From Alteribacter aurantiacus DSM 18675 (lineage in GTDB: Bacteria > Bacillota > Bacilli > Bacillales > Salisediminibacteriaceae), in the NCBI RefSeq assembly GCF_000429705.1, contig NZ_KE386941.1, positions 1,550,001 to 1,614,000 on the forward strand: a DNA stretch of 64,000 bases, given 5' to 3'. Each line of letters opens with the position of its first letter. Within the stretch, counting starts at the first letter, position 1. The notes under the pieces were generated by a model that was given only the letters and a program-made list of their open reading frames with translations, did no database searches and was not told the origin of the DNA. Below are positions 49,183-58,057 of this stretch, piece by piece. A program made the translations under genes and the position numbers.

Positions 49183-50134
49183 CGGCCATAACCTCCACAC
49201 TTCCGATGCTGTTTCGTACATTTAAAATGACACGGTGCTCGGCTTCATAAAAGTTCTCGCTCGTATAGGTAGCGTTTCGACCCGTACCTGCGACATTGTC
49301 GTCAAACAAGGTCGCATCACCTAAACTTACCCCTACGTGGGCTTGGATTGCCATGTCTTTTGGTACAGTAATCTCAACCGATCCGATCCACATGCTAATG
49401 TCGAGATAATTGTCTCCTTCTTTTAACACAGCAGTTGTAAGATCCACTTCTACACTTCCGATGGTCGCTCGAATATCGGAGTTTTCCAATGTCCATGGAT
49501 TCTTCCCAATCACGACCTCACCAACGAAGAGCCTCACGTTGGAGTAATCTCCACCATGTTTATGTTGGTTGGTTTTCGACCGCTTTCTTTGTTCTTTTTT
49601 GACCTTTTCGTCATCCCAGTTGTACAAAGAGCTCGTGGCCTCTTCGACGGTTTTCTCTACGGTTTGTTGGATGTATTCACCGAAGTCTTCAGAGTTATAG
49701 GGTTTCTTCTTTGATTGTTTCTTAGAGTGTTCTTCGTTCCAGTCGTCATCGTCTTTACTAAAGTCCACTTTTACTGACGAGGTGTTACTACGTAAAAGTT
49801 GAAACCCTACAAAGATGATAATTAACGGCCAAGTCCAGCTCCAAAGATCTGCTAACGTATAATAAAACAACCCTGCTCGATTTCCTGTAAGAATCACGCC
49901 AATCGCAATGACGATCAGTCCAAAGAAGACTGTGCCAAAATCCCATTTATCCCGCTTCAATCCTTGATAAGCACGGAAGATTCCGTCGAATAGAATCTTC
50001 AAGCCCACTACTACAAAGATAAGGGGCCAATAGGTGGAGACCATTTGACCGAAGCTCGCTTCAATAACCCCAGTGTTGTTTAATAAATATAAAATACCAA
50101 TGGCTAAAATGATCATTCCAATTGTTTTATTCAT
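49175..50134 (-). CDS. liaF: LiaF, membrane inhibitor of the LiaSR system
   Basis: A 319-residue membrane protein. About four hydrophobic segments occupy residues 1-115, then a long charged, low-complexity region (KDDDDWNEEHSKKQSKKKPY...), and a beta-helical C-terminal domain (200-319) with the repeated IGSVEVDLT / WIGSVEITVP / NSIGSVEVMAV signature of LiaF (DUF2154). It keeps LiaRS off without stress. First gene of the liaFSR unit. The usual effector genes liaIH are not beside it. Confidence 0.93.
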   Translation of the reverse strand: MNKTIGMIILAIGILYLLNNTGVIEASFGQMVSTYWPLIFVVVGLKILFDGIFRAYQGLKRDKWDFGTVFFGLIVIAIGVILTGNRAGLFYYTLADLWSWTWPLIIIFVGFQLLRSNTSSVKVDFSKDDDDWNEEHSKKQSKKKPYNSEDFGEYIQQTVEKTVEEATSSLYNWDDEKVKKEQRKRSKTNQHKHGGDYSNVRLFVGEVVIGKNPWTLENSDIRATIGSVEVDLTTAVLKEGDNYLDISMWIGSVEITVPKDMAIQAHVGVSLGDATLFDDNVAGTGRNATYTSENFYEAEHRVILNVRNSIGSVEVMAVD

Positions 50135-50207
50135 CTCGGTTTAGTCTCCTTTTCCAACCCCACCTAATTTTGAGGTTAAAAATACCAGTCTTTTTCATTC
50201 TATCGTG

Positions 50208-50996
50208 TCATCCCTCTTTGCGCCAATGGATTTTTTTCAAAATTAACGTGTACGAGACAAGGGTGTATAAAAGAAGCATTAGCATGTTTTGCCCTACAGA
50301 GTAGGTAAATCCAACGGCTAGTAAATCTCGCAAACCGGCTGCTGCATACGTTGTTGGCACCAAGTAAGAGAACCATTGCAACACGATGGGAAGCTGCGAC
50401 ATCTCCACTAACACCGGTGTCATGAAGCTAATGATCATCATTAAGCCTTGAACGAGAAGGTTCGTCAGCTGCATGTTCGGTGACCAAAAGCCGAGGAAAA
50501 CACCTAACCCGACGACGCTTAAGATCGTAAGGGTGACAAACGGGATGAGCCAAAAGCTGAAACTAAAGGTAATACCATACACCCACTGACCTACAAACGC
50601 CATAATGAAAAAAGAAGGAAAGCTTACAATCATGCCTCTCAGTAGGTTCGCGAAAATGAAATTCACTTTTTCGATTGGCAAAGACGCATAAAAAGTGAAG
50701 TGCCCCTGGTGCTTTTGAAACGATATCTCTTGGGCCATTACATTCATCCCCATAATAATAAGAGCAAACAACATGTTCCCAGTAATGATCCTGATAATCA
50801 TGGCTTCTGTGGGATTGATCGTAAAGAAATGCAAAAACATGAGCGTCGCAAAAGGGAATATGGATGCGAGAATGAAAATGAGTGGCCATTGTTCCCTAAT
50901 TATTGAAAACTGAATACGAAACAAAATCCATACCTCTGCAATAAATTGCTTCACAGATGACGTTTCATAGCTCGTATTAACCACCGGTTGCTGCAT
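50208..50996 (-). CDS. ABC-2 type transporter permease
   Basis: A 262-residue, six-segment permease. ISFQKHQGHFTFYASLPIEKVNF marks the coupling region of ABC-2 exporters. GAGGTG precedes the ATG. It overlaps the ATPase gene by 20 bases and lies 73 bases upstream of liaF on the same strand, so co-transcription with the envelope stress system is plausible; substrate unknown, perhaps antimicrobial. Confidence 0.88.
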   Translation of the reverse strand: MQQPVVNTSYETSSVKQFIAEVWILFRIQFSIIREQWPLIFILASIFPFATLMFLHFFTINPTEAMIIRIITGNMLFALIIMGMNVMAQEISFQKHQGHFTFYASLPIEKVNFIFANLLRGMIVSFPSFFIMAFVGQWVYGITFSFSFWLIPFVTLTILSVVGLGVFLGFWSPNMQLTNLLVQGLMMIISFMTPVLVEMSQLPIVLQWFSYLVPTTYAAAGLRDLLAVGFTYSVGQNMLMLLLYTLVSYTLILKKIHWRKEG

Positions 50997-51960
50997 ACTC
51001 GTTCACCTCACCCTTTTGTGTTTGTAGGCTTTTTTCTTCGTTATCAATATGAAAATAGACATCTTCCAAGCTTGGCGGCACAATTGAATAGCTTTTTACT
51101 TCCTCATACTTGTTAAGAATATTTAGCAAAGTGGGTGCACCTTCTTTCGAAATAAGGAGGCGACTTCGGTTGTCGGATAAAGGTGTGAGTGTCCCCCACC
51201 CCGCAAGTTCATCAGTGAGAGCTACACTCGCAGCCCCGTTAGTCGTGATTTCGCATTTAAGCCTTTGGTCAACCTCACCTTTAAGTTCCGTTACGTGATT
51301 AATCGCTAGAAGGCGTCCGTGATTAATGACGGCGACTCGGTCTACCACTTGTTCTGCTTCAAGAATGTTGTGAGTCACCAAAATGACCGTTGCTCCTTTA
51401 CGGTTTCTTTGTTGAATGAGGTCCCACACTAGCCTGCGCTTTTTGGGATCCAGTTCGTTCGTCGGTTCGTCAAAAATGTAGACACCTGCTCCTCCGATTA
51501 ACGTCGTTCCAATTCCTGTGAGACGTTTTTGACCACCGGAGATGTTTTTAAGTAGTTTGTTTGCTACCTCTGTAAGTTCCAGTTCTTCAAGAAGCTTTGC
51601 TGTTTCTTCCAATGCCGGCTTTCTTTTCATGCCTCTTAGACGCCCGGAGTAGTAAATCGCTTCTCTCACCTTCAGGCTGGTTAAGGCGTGGGGCTCTTGT
51701 GAGTAGTACGCCACCTCACGAGCCACTCGTTTGTTTTGCTCTACTACATTTCTTCCTTTGTAAATGACTTCACCTTCAGTCGGTTTTACATGAGCAACGA
51801 TTTGCTTAATAAGCGTCGATTTGCCGGCTCCATTCGGTCCGAGAAGTCCAAGGATTTCACCCTCATTAATTGTAAAAGAAATGCCTTCATTTGCTTTCAC
51901 CTTCCCTTTTTTGTACGTCTTTGATACGTTTCTCACTTCAAACAACGGTTGTTGATCCAC
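50977..51960 (-). CDS. ABC transporter ATP-binding protein
   Basis: A 327-residue ATPase. Walker A is GLLGPNGAGKSTLIK (about 37-51), the signature is ISGGQKRLTGIG, Walker B is VYIFDEPTNELDP and the switch histidine is in VILVTHNILEAE. The C-terminal 100 residues are a regulatory extension as in multidrug and lantibiotic exporters. GTG 51960 is 9 bases after GGAGG. Partner of the permease. Confidence 0.92.
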   Translation of the reverse strand: MDQQPLFEVRNVSKTYKKGKVKANEGISFTINEGEILGLLGPNGAGKSTLIKQIVAHVKPTEGEVIYKGRNVVEQNKRVAREVAYYSQEPHALTSLKVREAIYYSGRLRGMKRKPALEETAKLLEELELTEVANKLLKNISGGQKRLTGIGTTLIGGAGVYIFDEPTNELDPKKRRLVWDLIQQRNRKGATVILVTHNILEAEQVVDRVAVINHGRLLAINHVTELKGEVDQRLKCEITTNGAASVALTDELAGWGTLTPLSDNRSRLLISKEGAPTLLNILNKYEEVKSYSIVPPSLEDVYFHIDNEEKSLQTQKGEVNEYAATGG

Positions 51961-52157
51961 GTTATGCCGCCTCCTCACTGGTCGTTTTTGTTATCTGCTT
52001 CTATCATAAGGCGTACAGCGTTCCTCCCAAACAGGCGGCAGACCGTTATCCTCTCAGTCTCAAGACTGATTTTTAGAAGGATTGATTTGTAAAATGATGA
52101 GCGTAGGGTCTGTCACTGTGTGAAGTGATGAGCGAATTGGTTGGTTACAGACAAAAG

Positions 52158-52191
52158 AAAAGGTTACGAGGTGGTAGCCTCGTAACCTTTG
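52158..52191. terminator. Terminator after the CatE-like gene
   Basis: AAAGGTTACGAGG / CCTCGTAACCTTT perfect 13-base stem with a 6-base loop. Confidence 0.88.
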
Positions 52192-53055
52192 TCAATATTC
52201 TTTAAGTAGAATTCCGTTTCCTGACGGATCTTCTAGTTCAATTTCATCACTTGTTCTTTGGTTGTATGGATAGGAACGTAGATTGAGATGTTCTTTTACG
52301 GATGTAAACTCCTCATTTGTAAGAATGATGGTGAAGGTTCGCAGTCCTGTCGCCTCTTTTGGTGGACGAGGCAAATTTGTACCTGCCCATGTGTTCAAAC
52401 CGATGTGGTGATGATAGCCGTCTTTTGAAACAAACAACATCCGATCATCTTTAGCCACGATATCTAACCCTAGTGTATCCACATAAAAGGTTTCAGCTTC
52501 TTGTAAATCTGCTACTTGAAGGTGCATATGTCCAAGCTTTGCGTTCGGTGACAAAGCGTTCCAATCTTTAGGTGGAGCTTCATTCAAAATCTCTTCAACG
52601 TTCATTGGATACGTGCCGCCTACATACCACCCGTTTTCTTCTTGTTTCCATACCTCAGGATCTGTATCGGCATATAGCTCAATCCCGTTTCCGTCTGGAT
52701 CTGACAAGTAAACAGCTTCGCTGAATTGATGATCGGATGCTCCTTGCAAAGGATATCCGGAGGCGAGTAAATGTTTTAACGTATGGCCAAGCTCCGCTCT
52801 AGAAGGTAGTAGAATGGCCAAATGGAAAAGCCCTGTTGTACGAGATAGGCGATCCACAACTCTATCATTTGCATGCAATTTAATGAGGGGACTGGTATGA
52901 TCCGCACTTAACACAAGTGAATTTTCATGTTCCGTAAGAACGGTCAGTCCAATTACCTTTTCATAATAGTTGCGTGATTTCTCCAAATCTTTAACGTACA
53001 ACTCTAGATGACTTATCCTTTCAGATAACTTTGGCACGTATTTTATTTTGCCCAT
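52192..53055 (-). CDS. VOC family dioxygenase, CatE-like
   Basis: A 287-residue protein with two glyoxalase-fold halves as in Bacillus subtilis CatE (catechol 2,3-dioxygenase). Candidate iron ligands are histidines in RISHLELYV and TGLFHLAIL with Glu in NGIELYAD (first half), repeated as KLGHMHLQV, YHHHIGLN and IELEDPSGNGI (second half). Ring cleavage of catechol is likely but other extradiol or VOC reactions cannot be ruled out. AAAAGGAGG precedes the ATG. Confidence 0.87.
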   Translation of the reverse strand: MGKIKYVPKLSERISHLELYVKDLEKSRNYYEKVIGLTVLTEHENSLVLSADHTSPLIKLHANDRVVDRLSRTTGLFHLAILLPSRAELGHTLKHLLASGYPLQGASDHQFSEAVYLSDPDGNGIELYADTDPEVWKQEENGWYVGGTYPMNVEEILNEAPPKDWNALSPNAKLGHMHLQVADLQEAETFYVDTLGLDIVAKDDRMLFVSKDGYHHHIGLNTWAGTNLPRPPKEATGLRTFTIILTNEEFTSVKEHLNLRSYPYNQRTSDEIELEDPSGNGILLKEY

Positions 53056-53114
53056 AAAAAACGCCTCCTTTTAATGTTTTTATTGTAGCACAATTCACTT
53101 ACTTTTAGTAAGTG

Positions 53115-53200
53115 AATGTGCCTGACCCTGTGTGAAGTAATGATCAGGGGTCAGGCACTGTGTTTACCATTTCACGAGGTGTCAGGCACCACAAACGACA
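53115..53200. repeat. Palindromic GTGCCTGACCC repeat cluster
   Basis: GTGCCTGACCC, then CTGTGTGAAGTAATGA, then GGGGTCAGGCAC and a further GTGTCAGGCACC form a short-spaced inverted repeat set. A truncated copy (GGGTCTGTCACTGTGTGAAGTGATGA) sits near 52108-52134. Such GGTGCCTGACCCC-type elements are seen scattered between genes in many Bacillaceae; they have no agreed name or role. Confidence 0.8.
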
Positions 53201-53236
53201 AAAAGAGGATGCCACCTGTATAGGTGACACCCTCTT
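53199..53236 (-). terminator. Terminator of htpX
   Basis: AAAGAGG-TG-CACCT / AGGTG-CA-CCTCTTT imperfect stem ending in TTTTTG on the minus strand, next to the stop codon. Confidence 0.75.
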
Positions 53237-53240
53237 TGAA

Positions 53241-54155
53241 TTATCTTTCTTCGAGTCGAGCGATACGCTCGTCAAGATCCGGGTGGGAGGAGAATAGTTT
53301 TGCTACTCCGCCTTTACCGTTAATTTTCATCGTTTGGATTGCACTATCATCTGTGCGGTCGTTTACGTTTGCACGATCAACGTATGACTTAAGTGAGCGA
53401 AGCGCGTGGGCCATCTTATCACGGCCAGCCAAGTCCGCTCCGCCTTGGTCTGCATGAAACTCGCGGTAGCGTGAGAAAGCCATAACAACCAAACTTCCGA
53501 GAATCGAGAATAGAATCTGGAAGATAATGATTGATGCAAAACGTACAACGGTCTGCATTTCAGAACGCACGAGACGGGATACAAGAATCGCTGCAATTCG
53601 AGAGAAGAACACAACGAACGTGTTGACCACACCTTGAAGTAACGTCATCGTAACCATATCACCGTTTGCTACGTGAGCCACCTCGTGAGCGATAACTCCC
53701 TCAACAGCGTCGTCGTCCATCGTTTGAAGAAGACCAGAAGATACAGCTACGAGAGAACGCTTTTTCGAAGGACCTGTGGCAAAGGCATTTACCTCAGGAG
53801 ACTGGTAGATCCCCACTTCCGGCATGTGCATAAGACCAGCTGCACGAGAAAGACGATGTACTTTTTCCACAACGGCACGCTCTTGTGAAGAGAGCGGTCC
53901 ATCAGGATCGAGAACTTTTACGTTCATCATTTTTTTAGCTACAAAACGTGACATGGCTAGGGAAATAAACGATCCCATGAAACCGACGAGTAAACTAAAT
54001 ACGCCGAGTGACACATAATCAATCCCAAGACCCGATCCTCCTGTTTCAAAGGACCCGCTAATATCTGTGAAATGCGTAATGACAGACCATACAATGACGA
54101 TTGTCGTCATTACGAGAATGTTCGTTAAAATAAAAAATAAAATCCGTTTTCCCAT
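53241..54155 (-). CDS. htpX: Membrane zinc metalloprotease HtpX
   Basis: A 304-residue M48 family protease that cleaves misfolded membrane proteins. Two N-terminal helices (about 5-25 and 46-68), the zinc site His157-Glu-x-x-His161 in VIAHEVAHVANGD, a third ligand in YREFHADQGGADL near 233, and two more helices between. TTGGAGG precedes the ATG. In Bacillus it is under Rok/SigB-type control; nothing of that is visible here. Confidence 0.95.
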   Translation of the reverse strand: MGKRILFFILTNILVMTTIVIVWSVITHFTDISGSFETGGSGLGIDYVSLGVFSLLVGFMGSFISLAMSRFVAKKMMNVKVLDPDGPLSSQERAVVEKVHRLSRAAGLMHMPEVGIYQSPEVNAFATGPSKKRSLVAVSSGLLQTMDDDAVEGVIAHEVAHVANGDMVTMTLLQGVVNTFVVFFSRIAAILVSRLVRSEMQTVVRFASIIIFQILFSILGSLVVMAFSRYREFHADQGGADLAGRDKMAHALRSLKSYVDRANVNDRTDDSAIQTMKINGKGGVAKLFSSHPDLDERIARLEER

Positions 54156-54566
54156 TCCTACGCCTCCAATTTTAAAATCTGCTCATCTATTTTACCATCT
54201 TTTTAGTAGGAATGGCAGAGATGTACGATAGATTTACAATCCTGACACAATTACGATCACTTTGGGGCTTATTTCGATAGATGGGATAGTGTTTATGTAC
54301 ATTGTTCGTGCTTTTCATCCTGCATGTTTTCTGAGGGTTTCTGTTGATAAAAGTTAACATTACCAACCGAACTATGTTGTGATTATGGAGAATTACATCA
54401 ATGACACCTTATCTCATATCAACCGTGATCCTTCTATATTGAAAGGAAATTAAGGTCTCATAATGAATGACGAAAAAGCTCTCTATTCTATACTAATGAA
54501 TGGGAGCTTTTCTTTTGGAATCTATTATCCTTCAATTCACTCACCATCAAACCATCTACTTCACTC
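54156..54566. other. Intergenic region (about 410 bases)
   Basis: Between htpX and the RNase H-like gene. It holds a stem AAAAGCTC-CTATTC / GAATG-GAGCTTTT (about 54475-54515, T-rich after), which looks like a terminator for something on the plus strand. The only short frame before it (54380-54460) has no ribosome site. No other feature recognised. Confidence 0.45.
54473..54516 (+). terminator. Orphan terminator-like hairpin
   Basis: Hairpin with TTTTCTTTTGG after it; no gene ends just upstream on the plus strand, so it may close a small RNA. Confidence 0.4.
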
Positions 54567-55487
54567 TTACCCCAGCTCCCTCTTTATGTAATGAGACGTG
54601 GGGCCAAAGCGCTCAACTTCTTGCAGCTCACCATCATAACCGTTAAAGGGAAAATCTTTAAAAGTCGCTATTGAGAAAAGCATCATTCTCGATACGAGAG
54701 TCACAAAGGCTTCACTTGATTGCTCCTCTCTTCCTTCTTCAAGCACATGCATAGCATGTTCATTCATTCGTACAGGGCTTGGAGAGGGATTGATTGAAAA
54801 GAAAACGGTGTTCATCAACTCCACGAGGGTCCGTCCTTTTAGAAGTAGCCTTACATCCCGGTCAAAAACTCCCCACTCATCAGATGATACTTTTTGAAAA
54901 ATAAAAGTATAGTCACAATCTTGGTTCACGGATCGTTCATCGTAAACACACGTGGGAATACTCGCTGTTTCACGAATCAATCTTATGTTTTCTTCAAATA
55001 TACTTTCATTAGAAGTAGCACCCATTGATATAACCGCTGCCACCTCTGTCACCGAATCCAATAGATCAGAAGAAACCACCTCCCCCCGCTTGTACGCCCG
55101 ACTTAACCGGTGAGAAGCTGCAAAGTCTGGGATATTCACGATGTCTTTACGGTGTCGAAGATGAATGTCAACACGTTGATTACGAAGGTCTTTTAGATCA
55201 CACAATGCTCGAATCACCCACGGTGGAACGGGACGTACGGGAATTCGTTTTCCGTAGTACAAGTCGATAATATGCTGAAAATCAGTCACAATAGTAGCAT
55301 GCCTGTCCTGAAATTTTCGAATTAACTCTGTTACTTTGTGTATAGCAAAACACTCTGCCCCAACCGACTGGTGAGAGCGTGTATCGGTCGTAAATGTATA
55401 ATACGATTTTGTAAACCCTTCTGTGCGGATGATCCCCGCTCCAAGCTTCCTTTCCGATGAACTGCCATCACACACATAAAACGCCAT
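54567..55487 (-). CDS. RNase H-like domain protein with unknown C-terminal half
   Basis: A 306-residue protein whose first 120 residues match an RNase H fold: Asp7 in YVCDGSSSERKLGAGI, Glu45 in VGAECFAIHKV, Asp69 in TIVTDFQHII, and the fold ends in PVPPWVIRALCDLKDL. Residues about 125-306 look like a separate alpha/beta domain not recognised (VAAVISMGATSNESIFEENIRLI ... WGVFDRDVRLLLKGRTLVELMN). RNase H-like proteins of this short form exist in Bacillus with no defined role. GGGAGGG precedes the ATG. Confidence 0.78.
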   Translation of the reverse strand: MAFYVCDGSSSERKLGAGIIRTEGFTKSYYTFTTDTRSHQSVGAECFAIHKVTELIRKFQDRHATIVTDFQHIIDLYYGKRIPVRPVPPWVIRALCDLKDLRNQRVDIHLRHRKDIVNIPDFAASHRLSRAYKRGEVVSSDLLDSVTEVAAVISMGATSNESIFEENIRLIRETASIPTCVYDERSVNQDCDYTFIFQKVSSDEWGVFDRDVRLLLKGRTLVELMNTVFFSINPSPSPVRMNEHAMHVLEEGREEQSSEAFVTLVSRMMLFSIATFKDFPFNGYDGELQEVERFGPTSHYIKRELG

Positions 55488-55570
55488 GTGAGTACCCTCC
55501 CTATTCTACTTATCTCAATAACTATGCAAAAAAAGAACAAACGATACCACCAAACCTATGCTCATAAATG

Positions 55571-55621
55571 CACAGAGGGCCAGACCCCAGGAAATCATTT
55601 CCTGGGGTCTGGCCCTCTGTG
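55571..55621. repeat. Perfect 24-base inverted repeat (GGCCAGACCCC element)
   Basis: CACAGAGGGCCAGACCCC with AGGAAA and its exact complement surround a 3-base loop (TCA at 55595-55597); 24 paired bases without mismatch. The core GGGCCAGACCCC / GGGGTCTGGCCC resembles the GTGCCTGACCC elements at 53115-53200. No T run follows on either strand directly, so a plain terminator is less likely. Probably a member of the same dispersed repeat family. Confidence 0.85.
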
Positions 55622-55757
55622 ATCCTTTTCACAACAGGCTTATTTAAATTATTTTATTTTTATGAATCGTTTGATTTTTACAGATTAAGACTTTATTCTA
55701 GTATTTATAGTTAAAATTTTCTGAAATTTAACAATAGCACCATAGAGGAGGCAAATA

Positions 55758-57011
55758 ATGAAGAACAGATGGCTTATTGCACTATCCGCAATTGCGATTC
55801 ACCTATCGATCGGTGCTGCCTATGCTTACAGCGTGTATACGATGCCGATTCATAACGAGGTGGGTTGGTCCACGTCAGGGATTACGGTAGCATTCACTAT
55901 TATGATGGCGCTCGCAGGTATTTCAGCAGCATTCTTCGGAAGTTTTGTAGAGAAGCAAGGTCCAAGACGATCAGCAATCTTAGCCGCAATCCTTTTTGGA
56001 TTAGGACAAGCAGGTTCAGGATTGGCGATCGCTATTGACTCTCTACCACTCTTCTTGTTCACATATGGACTAGCCAGTGGTTTGGGTCTTGGACTTGGAT
56101 ATATTGCACCTGTGTCTACCCTTGTGAAATGGTTCCCAGACCGCCGAGGACTGGCAACAGGGATGGCTGTAATGGGCTTTGGTGCCGGCGCTCTTATTAC
56201 CGCTCCAGTCGCAGCATCAATGATGGGATCAATAGGGATTACCTCTACCTTCTATATACTAGGTGCCTCTTACTTTGTGATCATTATCTTAGGTGCATCC
56301 TACATCGCACCGCCACCTGAAGGATGGATGCCAGCCGGCATGAAAAAGGACATTGCATCTGGTAAAAAAGTCGTTAAAAAAGATTTGTCTCAACTTACGG
56401 CAAAGCAAGCTGTTAAAACACGACGTTTTTGGATGCTTTGGACAATGATGCTCATTAATACAAGTGCCGGGATTATGATGATTTCCGTCGCCTCTCCTAT
56501 GGCACAAGAAGTTGTCGGACTTACGGCAGCTGCGGCAGCTACAATGGTAGGTGTGATGGGTATCTTTAACGGTGGCGGACGCCTTGCCTGGGCCGCTATT
56601 TCCGACTACATCGGACGCCCAACCGTCTTCATGATTTTCTTTGTATTACAAATTATTGCCTTTATTATGATGCCGAACATTACAAATGTTCTCGTATTCC
56701 AAGCATTAATTCTGGTTGTAGTTAGCTGTTACGGAGGTGGATTTTCCAACTTGCCTGCCTTTATCGGTGACCTTTTTGGAACAAAGCAATTAGGCGCCAT
56801 TCATGGGTACCTATTAACAACTTGGTCACTCGGCGGTATTTTAGGACCGTTCATTGTCACACAGCTTTACGATCGAACCGGAAGTTACATTCCCGTGTTT
56901 TACGTTTTTACAGGCTTAATTGTAATCGCTTTCTTTATATCACTCTTGATTCGTATGGACATTAAGAGCATTGAAAAACAACACGAAAAGCAAAAAGAAG
57001 GAGTTGCATAA
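55758..57011 (+). CDS. OFA family MFS transporter (oxalate/formate antiporter-like)
   Basis: A 417-residue, 12-segment MFS protein. The family start RWLIALSAIAIHLSIGAAYAYSVY, the DRRGLATGMAVMGFGAGALI loop between segments 4 and 5 and NGGGRLAWAAISDYIGRP between 8 and 9 are those of OFA transporters such as YhjX. They exchange or import carboxylates (pyruvate, formate, oxalate). GAGGAGG precedes the ATG. A single-gene unit with its own terminator. Confidence 0.92.
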   Translation: MKNRWLIALSAIAIHLSIGAAYAYSVYTMPIHNEVGWSTSGITVAFTIMMALAGISAAFFGSFVEKQGPRRSAILAAILFGLGQAGSGLAIAIDSLPLFLFTYGLASGLGLGLGYIAPVSTLVKWFPDRRGLATGMAVMGFGAGALITAPVAASMMGSIGITSTFYILGASYFVIIILGASYIAPPPEGWMPAGMKKDIASGKKVVKKDLSQLTAKQAVKTRRFWMLWTMMLINTSAGIMMISVASPMAQEVVGLTAAAAATMVGVMGIFNGGGRLAWAAISDYIGRPTVFMIFFVLQIIAFIMMPNITNVLVFQALILVVVSCYGGGFSNLPAFIGDLFGTKQLGAIHGYLLTTWSLGGILGPFIVTQLYDRTGSYIPVFYVFTGLIVIAFFISLLIRMDIKSIEKQHEKQKEGVA

Positions 57012-57097
57012 TAGGAAACGAACATACCACCCCGCATCATTTATAATTGATCGGGTTTAAAAGTAAAAATTCCAAAAAGCAATGATAAAAGCAAACT

Positions 57098-57130
57098 AAA
57101 AAGGAGCTTGGATAGATAAGCTCCTTTTTA
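57098..57130 (+). terminator. Terminator after the OFA transporter gene
   Basis: AAAAAGGAGCTT / AAGCTCCTTTTT perfect stem with an 8-base loop, then AGTG; about 90 bases after the stop. Confidence 0.82.
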
Positions 57131-57185
57131 GTGTTAATTGAATGCCTTCTTCAACTAACACTCCACTATTGTGAAAACCTTGAAA

Positions 57186-57741
57186 CTATAATTGAAACTT
57201 AGTTTTAATAATTTGAGCTACTTCTTCAGCACTTCTGTTTGTGTTGTCTATTCTGAGATAATTTTCCCACTTGATTTCACCTTCGTTTGAATTTAATCGA
57301 TGGCTTTCCACCGTGCTAAGTAAATGATGTTCCGATTGCTCGATGTCTCTTTTTGTTGGCTTATGTTCAAGTCTATGTGGTGTCTTATTCCGTTTAAGCC
57401 TTTCTTCAATATCAGCCTCTAACTCAATGAAGTAAAGTTCCGCCTTTAGAACGAAAGATATTACACATCTTCTCGACGCTATCCCAGTCATCTTTCTCGT
57501 TAAATGCCCATACATAAGGGAAGATCATCCCATAGTTATCGCTTTTAGAGAAGGACTTAAATATTTCCTCTCGAAACAAGTTTGTTAGTCTCCACATTTC
57601 TGGATTAAATCCATAAAGTGGTTCAACTAAATCAATTGTCATGTGATTATGGAAAAGCTTTAACCCAGTAATCTTTGCTAATTCTTGCCCAATAGTCATT
57701 TTACCAACTGCTTGGGGTCCAAATAATAATACAAACTTCAT
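57186..57741 (-). pseudogene. Frameshifted AAA-type nucleotide kinase gene
   Basis: Two overlapping frames encode consecutive pieces of one P-loop kinase-like protein of about 180 residues. The first (start ATG 57741) has FGPQAVGKMTIGQELAKITG and LFHNHMTIDLVEPLYGFNP; the second continues ELYFIELEADIEERLKRNKTPHRLEHKP. The switch falls at AAAGGCGGAAC (near 57450), consistent with one extra base in the short A or G run. The second part ends in a normal kinase tail. It could be a genuine lesion or a sequencing error. No neighbour clarifies the role. Confidence 0.82.
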
Positions 57742-58010
57742 TACACTTCCCCCTACCTTGTTACAAGCAACACTCATTATTAAATATGTTAAGCTAAACT
57801 ACCCAAAACAGTAGCCATACCTTCTTGTTTTTTCGTACCAATTTGTTAAAAAACATTATTTCACAATCTATTGCCTCACTTCAACATAAATTTTCCAATC
57901 AATACTTCAAAATCACAATCTCCTTACGACAGTTAATAGAATATCAATAAAGTCTTCCGCACCTATTTTCAGTGGTAAAATCCTTTACTACCAGATAGCA
58001 CTGACATGAA
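57742..58010. other. Intergenic region without a gene
   Basis: Very A+T-rich stretch between the broken kinase gene and the subtilase terminator. No ORF with a ribosome site, repeat or known RNA was seen. Confidence 0.55.
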
Positions 58011-58050
58011 AAACCCTCTAGCAGGGTAGGTTCTCCTGCTAGAGGGTTAA
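58011..58050. terminator. Bidirectional terminator after the first subtilase gene
   Basis: AACCCTCTAGCAGG / CCTGCTAGAGGGTT, a near-perfect 14-base stem with a 9-base loop, A-rich before and AAAATC after. Confidence 0.82.
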
Positions 58051-58057
58051 AATCATC

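Noticed and set aside
50563..50889. A 108-residue frame on the minus strand within the ABC permease gene
   Set aside because: Shifted frame of the same gene, rich in His and Cys, without a start site; the permease frame is clearly the coding one.
54380..54460. A 22-residue frame before the orphan hairpin
   Set aside because: No ribosome site and no recognisable composition; the hairpin was kept as a low-confidence feature instead.
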